Positions 9,351 to 17,279 of a stretch of DNA of 64,000 bases are shown one piece after another (the first letter of the stretch is position 1; the number at the start of each line of letters is the position of its first letter). The notes below the pieces were generated by a model. It saw nothing but the letters and a program-made list of their open reading frames with translations, made no database searches and was not told where the DNA came from. A program made the position numbers and the translations under genes. Source of the DNA: Sphingomonadales bacterium 39-57-19 (GTDB lineage Bacteria > Pseudomonadota > Alphaproteobacteria > Sphingomonadales > Sphingomonadaceae); the NCBI GenBank assembly GCA_002282385.1, contig NCJG01000008.1:1-64000 (forward strand), given 5' to 3'.

Positions 9351-10475
9351 CTAGATAAGCATCCATTCGGCACAAACCGATGGGTCCAGTTCATCGGCAA
9401 AGCGCACCTGTTTTTCACGCGCAAATATCTCGGGCGACAGCCGCGACATCGCCCAGATCGCGGCACCACGGACGACGGGAGACGTGTCATCCATGAGCAT
9501 CTCGACCAAAGGTAGCACGCCGAGGTCACGGCCATTGCCAGCGGCAATCAACACATTTCGCACAAAGCGGTCGCGGCCAATACGCTTCACGGGTGATCCG
9601 GAAAACAGCTGACGAAACTGTACATCATCCAAAGTCAAAAGGTCCGCAATGCGCGGCGCGACCAGCGCTTCGCGGGGCAAAAATGCCTTATGTGCTGCAG
9701 CGGTCTCGGCAAATTTGTTCCACGGGCAAACCGCCAGGCAATCGTCGCAGCCATAAATGTGATTGCCCATCAATGGGCGCAGCTCGCGGTCGATGGGGCC
9801 CTTATGCTCAATGGTGAGATAGGAGATGCAGCGGCGGGCATCGAGCTGGTACGGCGCCGGAAAGGCATTGGTTGGGCAGATGTCTTGGCATGCCCGGCAC
9901 GAACCGCATGTGTCGGTCGCGGGAACCGATGGCGCAAGCTCTGCCGTCGTATAAATCGCGCCAAGGAACAGCCAGCTGCCATGCTCTTTGCTGACGATGT
10001 TGCTGTGCTTGCCTTGCCACCCAAGTCCCGCCACCTCAGCCAGCGCCTTTTCCATAACGGGCGCGGTATCGACGAACACTTTGACGCCGACCTCTGCAGA
10101 GTGGGCCAGCCAGCTGGCGAGCCGCTTGAGCGCGCCTTTTACGACATCATGATAGTCGCGCCCTTGCGCATAGACCGATATGCGCGCCTTTGTGTCATCG
10201 CCGGCAAGCGCCATAGGGTCATGCGGCGGTGCATAGCTCATCCCCAGCATGATCACGGACTTTACTTCGGGCCATAAAATATCGGGATTGGCGCGCTCAT
10301 CAACGCGGCTTTCCATCCACAACATGTCGCCATGGCGGCCTTCATCGATCCATTGGCGCAGTCGCAACCCCGCGCGCGGCGCAAGGTGACCCGGCGCAAT
10401 CCCAAAAGCGACAAAACCCTCACTCTGCGCCTTGGCCCGCAAGTCGTTAACTATATTTGTGTTGTTTCTTTTCAC
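9351..10475 (-). CDS. queG: Epoxyqueuosine reductase QueG
   Basis: A 374-residue cobalamin- and iron-sulfur-dependent enzyme that performs the last step of queuosine synthesis in tRNA, reducing epoxyqueuosine. Two ferredoxin-like 4Fe-4S motifs are visible: CGSCRACQDICPTNAF and CDDCLAVCPWN, each with the expected CxxCxxC...CP spacing. The N-terminal DUF1730-type region (MSYAPP, ISVYAQGRDYHDVVKGALKRLA) and a C-terminal HEAT-like part (VVRGAAIWAMSRL) complete the family architecture. The first possible start is a GTG at 10475; no clear ribosome site fixes it, and the protein could begin a few codons later. It ends directly against the stop of the small exported protein. Confidence 0.93.
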   Translation of the reverse strand: MKRNNTNIVNDLRAKAQSEGFVAFGIAPGHLAPRAGLRLRQWIDEGRHGDMLWMESRVDERANPDILWPEVKSVIMLGMSYAPPHDPMALAGDDTKARISVYAQGRDYHDVVKGALKRLASWLAHSAEVGVKVFVDTAPVMEKALAEVAGLGWQGKHSNIVSKEHGSWLFLGAIYTTAELAPSVPATDTCGSCRACQDICPTNAFPAPYQLDARRCISYLTIEHKGPIDRELRPLMGNHIYGCDDCLAVCPWNKFAETAAAHKAFLPREALVAPRIADLLTLDDVQFRQLFSGSPVKRIGRDRFVRNVLIAAGNGRDLGVLPLVEMLMDDTSPVVRGAAIWAMSRLSPEIFAREKQVRFADELDPSVCAEWMLI

Positions 10476-10521
10476 GCGCCAACCTTATTCAGCACCGACC
10501 ATCTCTCCGGGGCAATTTCAT

Positions 10522-11454
10522 ATGTACGCAATAGAGGCAAAGGGACTCGTAAAGCAATTCGATGGCTTTCGTGCCGTCGATGGGGTCGACCTGAACATTC
10601 CGGAGGGCAGCATTTTTGGCATTTTGGGTCCAAATGGCGCCGGCAAGACGACCATGTTGCGCACTTTGCTTGGCATCATTGATCCGGACGCCGGAACCCG
10701 CAGCCTGCTGGGCTCGGACCGGCCGATAACGCAGTCCCGCAATGTCGGATATTTGCCCGAAGAACGCGGCCTGTATCAATCAATGCGCGCGGTTGACACA
10801 ATTGCGTTCATGGGCGCGCTGCGCGGGCTATCGTTAAAAGAGGGCGCGGAAAAAGGGCGGGCCTTGCTGGAAGAAGCTGGCCTTGGATATGCAGCGGACC
10901 GCCAGATTAGGCAGCTTTCGAAGGGGATGGCCCAAACGGTGCAGTTGATGGGCACAATCGTTCACGATCCAAAGCTGATCGTACTCGATGAACCGTTTTC
11001 GGGGCTGGATGCGCTCAATCAAGCCAAGCTTGAAAAGATGATCCGCGCGCAAGCCGCCAAGGGTGTGACGGTGATTTTTTCCACCCATGTCATCGCGCAT
11101 GCCGAACGGTTGTGCGAACGCATCGCCATTATCGCCAAGGGTAAAATCAGTTTCGACGGGTTGGTATCCGAAGCACGTGACCGCTTGCGACCACAGGTGC
11201 ATCTGGAAACCGAAACGTTGGACGGGCCATGGCGATCGGCGCTGCCCGCTGAAACCAAAGCAGAAGGGCATTGGTGGCATTTCACCTTGCCCGAAACCGG
11301 AGTGGAGCCGCTGCTGACGGCGCTGGTCGAGGGCAAGGCGGGCGTCAAATCGCTGTCGATTGAAAGGCCGGGGCTGCACGATGCGTTCGTGGCGATCGCT
11401 GGTGAAGCCGTCGCCGCGGAAATGGATGACGCGCATGTGGGAGAAGCGAAATGA
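10522..11454 (+). CDS. ABC transporter ATP-binding protein (NatA-like)
   Basis: A 310-residue ATPase when started at the ATG at 10522 (MYAIEAKGLVKQF); the frame is open 30 codons further upstream, but that part looks non-coding and lies in the queG promoter side. The Walker A LGPNGAGKTTML, signature LSKGMAQTVQLM and Walker B LIVLDEPFSGLD are intact, and a DUF4162-like C-terminal region follows. Its nearest recognised relatives are NatA-type ATPases of ABC-2 exporters. It overlaps the permease gene by 4 bases. Substrate unknown; the NatAB sodium label is by similarity. Confidence 0.88.
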   Translation: MYAIEAKGLVKQFDGFRAVDGVDLNIPEGSIFGILGPNGAGKTTMLRTLLGIIDPDAGTRSLLGSDRPITQSRNVGYLPEERGLYQSMRAVDTIAFMGALRGLSLKEGAEKGRALLEEAGLGYAADRQIRQLSKGMAQTVQLMGTIVHDPKLIVLDEPFSGLDALNQAKLEKMIRAQAAKGVTVIFSTHVIAHAERLCERIAIIAKGKISFDGLVSEARDRLRPQVHLETETLDGPWRSALPAETKAEGHWWHFTLPETGVEPLLTALVEGKAGVKSLSIERPGLHDAFVAIAGEAVAAEMDDAHVGEAK

Positions 11455-12677
11455 AGGAAATTATCCGCGCCGCTTTCGTCATTGCCCGCCGGGATTTTAC
11501 GGCGATCATCTATTCGAAAGCCTTTATCTTCTTCTTGCTCGGGCCCTTCTTCCCTGTGCTTGTCGGATTTGCGGCAGGCAATTTGGGTGGGCAGATCGCC
11601 AAAGACGTGTCGCAACCCGTTGTGGGCATTGCGTTGGCCAAAGAGGAGGCGGGGAAAATCCTGTCCGCCCGCGAGTCGCTTTCGAAGACATTGGGGGACA
11701 GCTATTTCGCCCGCATGGTCGTCGTGGGCGATCCTGCTGCGGATCAAAAAGCGCCGCAAAGCTATCTTGCAAAAAAGAGTGACAATCTCAGCGTTGTCGT
11801 CACCGGCACGCTGCAGAAACCCGTGATAACGGGCACAGCCAACGCCATAAAACGCGAACGCGCCGACATTGAACTGTTGGCAGGCTATGCCCAGAGCGGC
11901 AGCGCGATGACGCTGCCGCGTTCGGCACCCGACATTGTTGTCGAGTCGGCGAACAACGACAAGACGCTGCGCACCGTGACTGCGCAGGGTGGGCAGTTTT
12001 TCATTTTCTTCCTGACAATTTTGCTGGCGGGCATGGTGCTGTCCAATCTGGTGGAGGAGAAATCGAACAAGATCATCGAAATTCTCGCCGCCTCCATTCC
12101 GATGGAATCGGTGTTCTTGGGCAAGCTATTCGCGATGCTCGGCATGGCCTTGCTGGGCATATTGGTTTGGACAACCGTTGGGCTGATTGGTTTCGCCGCG
12201 ATCGGACCGGCTTTGCCAAATTTCCCAACGCCTGCGGTTGGCTGGCCCATGTTCATTGGCCTGTGCTTCACCTATTTCATCATGACCTATTTGATGCTCG
12301 GCGCGCTTTTTCTTGGAATCGGCGCAATGGCGGCCACGGTGCGTGAGGTGCAGACGATTTCCATGCCCGTCACCATGGCGCAGTTGATCAATTTCTTCTT
12401 CGCCTCTTATGCCCTGACCAAAACAGGTGAGCCGATCGAGAAATTTGCTGCCATTTTCCCATTCAGTTCGCCCTTTGCGATGATTGGACGCGCTGCGCTT
12501 GAACCGGCTTTGTGGCATCACGCCGTCGCGATTATCGGTCAGATTTTCTTTGCGATATTGTTGCTGCGGCTGGGTGTGTATCTTTTCAAGAAAAACGTCA
12601 TGAAATCAGGAAGCGCTGGCCGCGCCAAGGATGACGGTGCGCGGCGTTTGTTCGGCTTCATCAAAATGCCGGGATGA
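11451..12677 (+). CDS. ABC-2 type exporter permease (NatB-like)
   Basis: A 408-residue membrane subunit, partner of the preceding ATPase. One membrane segment lies near residues 25-45, then a large extracytoplasmic domain (about 46-170), then five or six helices. The core motif LVEEKSNKIIEILAASIPMESVFLGKLFAMLGMALLGI is characteristic of the ABC2_membrane_3/NatB family. Translation is coupled to the ATPase gene (ATGA overlap). Exported substrate cannot be predicted. Confidence 0.87.
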   Translation: MKEIIRAAFVIARRDFTAIIYSKAFIFFLLGPFFPVLVGFAAGNLGGQIAKDVSQPVVGIALAKEEAGKILSARESLSKTLGDSYFARMVVVGDPAADQKAPQSYLAKKSDNLSVVVTGTLQKPVITGTANAIKRERADIELLAGYAQSGSAMTLPRSAPDIVVESANNDKTLRTVTAQGGQFFIFFLTILLAGMVLSNLVEEKSNKIIEILAASIPMESVFLGKLFAMLGMALLGILVWTTVGLIGFAAIGPALPNFPTPAVGWPMFIGLCFTYFIMTYLMLGALFLGIGAMAATVREVQTISMPVTMAQLINFFFASYALTKTGEPIEKFAAIFPFSSPFAMIGRAALEPALWHHAVAIIGQIFFAILLLRLGVYLFKKNVMKSGSAGRAKDDGARRLFGFIKMPG

Positions 12678-12718
12678 ATGCGTCGTCACCTTTAATAGGT
12701 TGCGGTTCAAAACTGGAT

Positions 12719-12732
12719 TGACATTTCTGTCA
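12719..12732. promoter_or_regulatory. Perfect inverted repeat TGACA-N4-TGTCA upstream of the P450
   Basis: TGACA (12719-12723) and TGTCA (12728-12732) are exact reverse complements separated by TTTC, 38 bases before the P450 start. The left arm is also part of a TTGACA at 12718-12723 that could serve as a -35 box, though no good -10 follows at 17 bases. This is the layout expected of an operator for a dimeric repressor or activator. No regulator gene lies next to it. Confidence 0.4.
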
Positions 12733-12769
12733 GTAGTGGCAGTTTCGGTGCTGAGAGGAGTCGAAAACA

Positions 12770-14050
12770 ATGGCAACTGCCCCCCTAATCGAAAGCGATT
12801 CACTGCCTTGGGAAGTGAACAAGGCACCACATCATTGGGACGTAACAAAGCCCGAAATCTATGCGGAGGATCGCTGGCACCCCATCTTTAAAGAGATGCG
12901 CGAAAAAGCGCCGATCAACAAGATTGAGGGGTCCGATTTCGGCAGCTATTGGAATGTCACGACGCTCAAAGCCATTCAACATGTCGAAGCGTTGCCCGAC
13001 ATTTATTCATCGTCATTTGAACATGGTGGCATAACCTTAATCGACGACAATGCGCTCGCCGAGCCAATCCCCGAAGACCAAAGAATCATCATGCCGATGT
13101 TCATTGCGATGGACCGGCCCAAGCACACCGAAGAACGCCGTGTTATTGCACCGGCGTTCACACCGGGCGAAATGGACCGCATGTCCGGTGATATCCGGCG
13201 CCGCACGGGCGAACTTTTGGACTCGCTTCCAGTTGGCAAAACCTTTGACTGGGTCGACCTGGTATCCATCGAACTGACCACGCAGATGTTGGCGCTGTTG
13301 TTCGATTTCCCATGGGAAGACCGCCGCAAGTTGACCGAATGGTCCGATTGGGCGGGTGACATCGAGCTCGTCCGTTCCGAAGACACACGTCAGGCGCGCC
13401 TTGCCAAAATGTTTGAAATGGGCGCCTATTTCCAGAATCTGTGGGAAGAACGCAAAAATCGCGGCGAAGCGCCCGACCTTATCAGCCGCATGATCCATTC
13501 GCCGATGAAGGACATGAGCCAGTTTGAATATATGGGTAACCTCATTCTGCTCATCGTCGGCGGAAATGACACGACCCGCAATTCGATGTCGGGTTATGCT
13601 TATGGACTGAACAGCTTCCCCGACGAGCGCGAAAAGCTGGAGAAAAATCCCCAGTTCATCACCAACGCCGTCAGCGAAATCATTCGTTGGCAGACGCCTT
13701 TGGCGCATATGCGGCGCACCGCCCTGCAGGACCATGACCTGTTCGGCGCGCCTATCAAGGCTGGCGACAAGATTGGCATGTGGTACCTATCGGCCAACCG
13801 GGATGAGACGGTGTTCGAAAATCCCGACAAGTTGATTGTCGATCGTGAAAACGCGCGTCGCCATTTGGCGTTTGGATATGGCATCCACCGTTGCGTCGGC
13901 GCGCGATTGGCCGAATTGCAAATCCGCATTTTGCTTGAAGAAATGGCAGTGCGCCGCCTGCGACCAAATGTGGTGGGTGAACCCGACCGCGTGGCAGGCT
14001 GCTTCGTCCATGGCTATCGCAAGATGGATGTGGAACTGTCGCGCTATTGA
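12770..14050 (+). CDS. Cytochrome P450, CYP153-like
   Basis: A 426-residue soluble bacterial P450. The heme-binding loop reads FGYGIHRCVGARLAE with the axial cysteine near residue 375, the I-helix oxygen motif is GGNDTTRNSMSG, and the ExxR pair is in SEIIRW followed by QTPLAHMRRTA. These stretches, plus the SDFGSYWNVT and FEHGGIT segments near the N-terminus, resemble CYP153 terminal alkane and fatty-acid hydroxylases. GAGGAG at 12755-12760 sits 9 bases before the ATG. No ferredoxin or ferredoxin reductase gene is adjacent, so electrons must come from partners elsewhere. The subfamily is inferred from motifs only. Confidence 0.85.
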   Translation: MATAPLIESDSLPWEVNKAPHHWDVTKPEIYAEDRWHPIFKEMREKAPINKIEGSDFGSYWNVTTLKAIQHVEALPDIYSSSFEHGGITLIDDNALAEPIPEDQRIIMPMFIAMDRPKHTEERRVIAPAFTPGEMDRMSGDIRRRTGELLDSLPVGKTFDWVDLVSIELTTQMLALLFDFPWEDRRKLTEWSDWAGDIELVRSEDTRQARLAKMFEMGAYFQNLWEERKNRGEAPDLISRMIHSPMKDMSQFEYMGNLILLIVGGNDTTRNSMSGYAYGLNSFPDEREKLEKNPQFITNAVSEIIRWQTPLAHMRRTALQDHDLFGAPIKAGDKIGMWYLSANRDETVFENPDKLIVDRENARRHLAFGYGIHRCVGARLAELQIRILLEEMAVRRLRPNVVGEPDRVAGCFVHGYRKMDVELSRY

Positions 14051-14064
14051 TATGAAAGCTTTTG

Positions 14065-14096
14065 GGCGTTTCCGGTATATGTATAACCGGAGCGCC
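14065..14096. promoter_or_regulatory. Hairpin between P450 and msrB
   Basis: TCCGGT (14071-14076) and ACCGGA (14086-14091) form a perfect stem around a 9-base AT-rich loop, extended imperfectly by GGCG/CGCC on both sides. It lies 15 bases after the P450 stop and just before the AAAGGAAC ribosome site of msrB. No T-run follows, so it is either a weak attenuator/processing hairpin or an operator. Confidence 0.35.
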
Positions 14097-14110
14097 TAAA
14101 GGAACATGTC

Positions 14111-14593
14111 ATGCAGTTGAGCAAACGCAAATTTCTGTCACTCGCAAGTGCAGGCGCTGCAGTGCTGGTCTTTGGCTGCGGCAAGAGTGCGACCGCCAAA
14201 ACGCGCTATGCGGTGACATATAGCGACGCTGAATGGAAAAAGCGCTTGTCGCCTGCTGCCTACCGCGTGTTACGCCGCGACGAAACCGAACGGCCGTACA
14301 CCAGCCCGCTCAACGGCGAAAAGCGCAAGGGCACGTTCGTCTGCGCTGGCTGTAACCAGCGGCTGTTTGCGTCGGCTACCAAGTTTGAAAGCGGAACGGG
14401 CTGGCCAAGTTTCTATGCGCCACTGGCCGGCGGCATAGGCACCAAAACCGACTATAAAATCGGCGTGCCACGCACCGAAGTGCATTGCGCGCGCTGCGGC
14501 GGACATCTTGGCCATGTGTTTAACGATGGCCCAAAGCCGACCGGCAAGCGCTATTGCATGAATGGCGTCGCCATGAAGTTTATCCCCGGATAA
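14111..14593 (+). CDS. msrB: Peptide-methionine (R)-S-oxide reductase, exported lipoprotein form
   Basis: A 160-residue MsrB. Zinc is held by C78/C81 (CAGC) and C126/C129 (CARC), GTGWPSF is at 96-101 region, HVFNDGPKPTGKRYCMN carries the catalytic C149. The enzyme reduces the R epimer of methionine sulfoxide in proteins. Unusually it has an N-terminal export signal (KRKFLSLASAGAAVLVFGC), with a lipobox-like VFGC at residues 20-23, so it probably acts anchored on the periplasmic side. The twin-Arg motif is absent (KRKF). GGAA at 14101 is 6 bases before the start. Confidence 0.93.
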   Translation: MQLSKRKFLSLASAGAAVLVFGCGKSATAKTRYAVTYSDAEWKKRLSPAAYRVLRRDETERPYTSPLNGEKRKGTFVCAGCNQRLFASATKFESGTGWPSFYAPLAGGIGTKTDYKIGVPRTEVHCARCGGHLGHVFNDGPKPTGKRYCMNGVAMKFIPG

Positions 14594-14621
14594 TCCGTCC
14601 AGCGCATAGCGCGCCGACGGA
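14594..14621. terminator. Hairpin between msrB and the ankyrin gene
   Basis: TCCGTC (14594-14599) pairs with GACGGA (14616-14621), with a further GCGC/GCGC pairing inside, followed on the plus strand by CCTTATTT. It fills the 30-base gap between two convergent genes, so it may end transcription from both sides. The T-tract is weak. Confidence 0.45.
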
Positions 14622-14623
14622 CC

Positions 14624-15277
14624 TTATTTCGGTTCAGATATGCCCGAAAAATCGAGCTCGGCAGGTTTCTTTGCGGCATCGGCTTTGCCGTTATTTTCGA
14701 TGATCGCAACAATGGCGTTCGCCCGTCCGTCCTGAAGCGCATAATCGCGTGCAGAATATCCCGCCCGGCTGTCTTTCTTGTCCGGATTTGCACCAGCCTT
14801 CAAAAGCGCGCGCACCGCTTCTGCATTGCGCAGCTGCACCGCCAGAATTAGCGCGGTTTCTCCAGCGCGATTGGTCTGGTCAATCTGCGCCTTATTACGC
14901 GAAAGCCAATCAATGCCATCGATGAAGCCCAATTGCGTGGCGAGCATCAAAGGCGTCGTGCCTTTTTTGTCGGCCAAATTGGGGTTCGCACCTTTTTGCA
15001 AAAGATACCCAAGCCACGACGCGTCACGGCGTTGAATGACGATATGCAGCGCAGTTTCACCCGTTGAATTGTCGCGCGTGTTGATAATCACCGTGCCGGG
15101 CTGTGCCAGAAACTTTTCCGCGTCTTCGCCCTTACGTTCGCGCACGGCTTTCAGGAAATTATAGCTGTCTGAAAACTGGGCTTGCGCAGCAGGCGCAACA
15201 ACACCTGCGCCCATCGGCAAGATCAGCCCTGCGGCCAAGGCGAAAAAAAACGGCTTTTTCAACTGACGATGCCCCAT
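14624..15277 (-). CDS. Exported ankyrin-repeat protein
   Basis: A 217-residue protein. A signal peptide at the N-terminus (KKPFFFALAAGLILP, cleavage likely after AAQAQ near residue 34) sends it out of the cytoplasm. Residues about 70-205 hold four ankyrin repeats: GETALHIVIQRRDASWLGYLLQ, GTTPLMLATQLGF, GETALILAVQLRNAEAVRALLKAGANPD, AGYSARDYALQDG. Such proteins mediate protein-protein contacts; the partner is unknown. The 41-base gap to the SCO gene is divergent. Confidence 0.85.
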   Translation of the reverse strand: MGHRQLKKPFFFALAAGLILPMGAGVVAPAAQAQFSDSYNFLKAVRERKGEDAEKFLAQPGTVIINTRDNSTGETALHIVIQRRDASWLGYLLQKGANPNLADKKGTTPLMLATQLGFIDGIDWLSRNKAQIDQTNRAGETALILAVQLRNAEAVRALLKAGANPDKKDSRAGYSARDYALQDGRANAIVAIIENNGKADAAKKPAELDFSGISEPK

Positions 15278-15318
15278 TTAAATGTCCAACATACTTGATA
15301 ACTGGTCTTTAGCAGACC

Positions 15319-15954
15319 ATGTCTGGCCCCGCTATGAACAAAAAACTGATTTTCACTCTCTCCGCCGCGCTTTTGCTGTCGGCATGTGATTCATCCCCCG
15401 CACAGCCGCCGTTGAGCGAAGCGCCGCTGGCCGGCGCTACAATTGGCGGTGATTTTGCGCTGACCGATCAAAACGGCAAAAAACGGACCTTCAAGGAATT
15501 CGACGGCGCATATCGCATCGTCTATTTCGGATATACCAACTGCCCCGATATCTGCACGCCCGACATGCAGAATCTGATGGCAGGGTTAAAGGCCTATGAG
15601 AAAAGCCACCCTGAGCTTGGCGCAAAGATTCAGCCGATTTTTATCACCGTTGATCCCCTGCGCGACACGCCTGACGTGCTGAAGCAATTCGTCAGCGCAT
15701 TTCATCCGCGCGCGATTGGCCTCACCGGAACGGAGACCGAAATTGCGGACGCAGCAAAGAAATTTGCGATTTACTCCAGTCGTGTCGAAGGCTCCTCACC
15801 CGAAAGCTATCTGATGAGCCATAGCCAGACACCTTATTTGATGGGCCCCGATGGCAAGCCGTTGGCGCTGATGCCCGCTGACGTACCCAATACCGACATC
15901 AATGAAGGCGCGCCTAATTTGGTTGAGGCGGAATTGGCAAAATGGGTGCGCTGA
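15319..15954 (+). CDS. SCO1/SenC family copper-binding lipoprotein
   Basis: A 211-residue thioredoxin-fold protein that helps assemble the CuA site of cytochrome c oxidase and can handle redox signalling. A lipobox (LLSAC, cysteine near 23) anchors it to the membrane. The copper ligands are C75 and C79 in TNCPDICTP and a histidine in LMSHSQTPYLMGPDG (about residue 162). A second ATG at 15334 (MNKKLIF) gives a more usual lipoprotein signal and may be the true start. It lies outside the cox operon at 39.4-46.6 kb, which has no SCO gene of its own. Confidence 0.92.
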   Translation: MSGPAMNKKLIFTLSAALLLSACDSSPAQPPLSEAPLAGATIGGDFALTDQNGKKRTFKEFDGAYRIVYFGYTNCPDICTPDMQNLMAGLKAYEKSHPELGAKIQPIFITVDPLRDTPDVLKQFVSAFHPRAIGLTGTETEIADAAKKFAIYSSRVEGSSPESYLMSHSQTPYLMGPDGKPLALMPADVPNTDINEGAPNLVEAELAKWVR

Positions 15955-15955
15955 T

Positions 15956-16390
15956 TTGAACGAAGCACCTTTTTGGGAAGCTCCGATAGAGAGCCTCGAC
16001 CGCGCACAATGGGAGGCATTGTGCGATGGCTGCGGCAAATGCTGTCTCAACAAGGTGGAAGACGAAGATACCGGCCGCATCTACCCCACCAATGTCGCCT
16101 GCAAATTGCTGGATCTACAGACATGCCAATGTGCCGACTATCGCGGACGTCGGGCGATTGTGCCCGAATGTCTTCGGCTGACCGCGGACAAGATTGATGA
16201 CTATGTCTGGCTACCCTCGACCTGCGCCTATGTCCTGCGCGCGGCGGGCAAACCGCTTCCCGAATGGCATTATCTGGTAAGCGGAAGCCGCCAGACGATT
16301 CATGACGCTGGCATGTCGGTCAAAGGTCGGGCTATATCGGAACTGCATGCTGGGCCGCTTGAAAACCATATTGTCGAACAGCCTCTCTGA
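15956..16390 (+). CDS. YcgN/UPF0260 family cysteine-cluster protein
   Basis: A 144-residue cytoplasmic protein (TTG start at 15956, right behind the SCO stop). It opens with FWEAPIESLDRAQWEALCDGCGKCCLNKVEDEDTG, the YcgN signature with clustered cysteines, and continues with CKLLDLQTCQCADYRGR and VPECLRLT. The cysteine pattern suggests metal or Fe-S binding (zinc/iron cluster CxxCxxCC). Function unknown in the family. The frame is open upstream inside the SCO gene, but those residues do not look like the family. It overlaps the next gene. Confidence 0.85.
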   Translation: MNEAPFWEAPIESLDRAQWEALCDGCGKCCLNKVEDEDTGRIYPTNVACKLLDLQTCQCADYRGRRAIVPECLRLTADKIDDYVWLPSTCAYVLRAAGKPLPEWHYLVSGSRQTIHDAGMSVKGRAISELHAGPLENHIVEQPL

Positions 16391-17081
16391 TCCTGAAGTG
16401 GTCATAGAAGGGGAAAGCGTACCCGTGCGCATTCGCCGTAACCCGCGGGCAAAGCGCATTTCCATGCGCGCCGATGCCGTGAAGCGCGAAATCCGCATAA
16501 CGATGCCGCATTATACGCCGACAAATGTGGCGCTCGATTTTGTTGAAAAGAAACGCGAATGGATCGCCACGCGGTTAAACAGCGCGCCTGACATTGCCCC
16601 CATTGCCCCTGGCAGCGAAATTGCTGTTGAAGGCGAAAGCCACCTGATTGAATGGCGCGAAGAATGGCCGCGCAGCATTCGCTGCGGCGAAGGCATGCTG
16701 CGCTTGGGTGGTCCGAGGGAGTCGGTCGAAGCCCGCATCTTGCGATGGCTCAAGGGCGAAGCACGGCGGGTATTCACCAAAGAAATCGCGCATTATTGCG
16801 ACAAAGCCGGGGAACCAGTCCCGCGCTTGTCGCTCGGCGATCCGCGCAGTCGGTGGGGTAGCTGTTCCAGCCGGGGGACCATTTCGCTCAGCTGGCGGCT
16901 GATCATGGCCCCTGCATCTGTGCGCCGCTCGGTCATCGCCCATGAGGTCGCGCATATGCGGCATATGAACCACAGCCCCGATTTCTATGCGTGGCTCGAT
17001 GTCCTCTTTGAAGGCAACCGCAAGGCTGCCGACCAATGGCTAAAGATGCACGGCACGGGGCTGCAACGGGTTGGAAGATAA
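16347..17081 (+). CDS. YgjP-like metallopeptidase domain protein (DUF45, M48-type)
   Basis: A protein of about 244 residues with the zinc motif HEVAHMRHMNHSPDFYAWLD near the C-terminus: HExxH plus a downstream H. The preceding block (SRWGSCSSRGTISLSWRLIMAP) is diagnostic of the YgjP/DUF45 family, soluble putative zinc peptidases. The N-terminal half has the usual VRIRRNPRAKRISMRADA segment. The start is uncertain: ATG 16347 overlaps the YcgN gene by 44 bases, and the frame is open to 16302. It overlaps or abuts the DUF1272 gene. Confidence 0.82.
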   Translation: MLGRLKTILSNSLSDPEVVIEGESVPVRIRRNPRAKRISMRADAVKREIRITMPHYTPTNVALDFVEKKREWIATRLNSAPDIAPIAPGSEIAVEGESHLIEWREEWPRSIRCGEGMLRLGGPRESVEARILRWLKGEARRVFTKEIAHYCDKAGEPVPRLSLGDPRSRWGSCSSRGTISLSWRLIMAPASVRRSVIAHEVAHMRHMNHSPDFYAWLDVLFEGNRKAADQWLKMHGTGLQRVGR

Positions 17082-17091
17082 GGAAGACAAA

Positions 17092-17274
17092 ATGCTCGAA
17101 ATGCGCGACTCATGCGAACGATGCACATCGCCACTGCCGATGGACAGCGGCGACGCGATGATTTGCAGCTATGAATGCACCTTTTGCGCACCCTGCGTGA
17201 ATGGCCCGCTGAATGGCCGCTGCCCCAATTGTGGCGGCGACCTTCAGCCAAGGCCAAAACGCATTAAGAAATAA
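17092..17274 (+). CDS. DUF1272 zinc-ribbon protein
   Basis: A 60-residue protein with the DUF1272 pattern: MLEMRDSCERC, then MICSYECTFCAPCV and GRCPNCGGDL. Eight cysteines in CxxC-type pairs predict two bound zinc ions. Function is unknown for this family. The frame is open 7 codons further upstream, but MLEMR is the conserved family start. It follows the metallopeptidase gene by 10 bases and converges on the next gene with a 5-base gap. Confidence 0.85.
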   Translation: MLEMRDSCERCTSPLPMDSGDAMICSYECTFCAPCVNGPLNGRCPNCGGDLQPRPKRIKK

Positions 17275-17279
17275 TCAGG

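Noticed and set aside
10432..10521. Upstream extension of the NatA-like ATPase by 30 residues
   Set aside because: The extension lies within the queG start region and does not resemble the family; MYAIEAKGLVKQF is the natural start.
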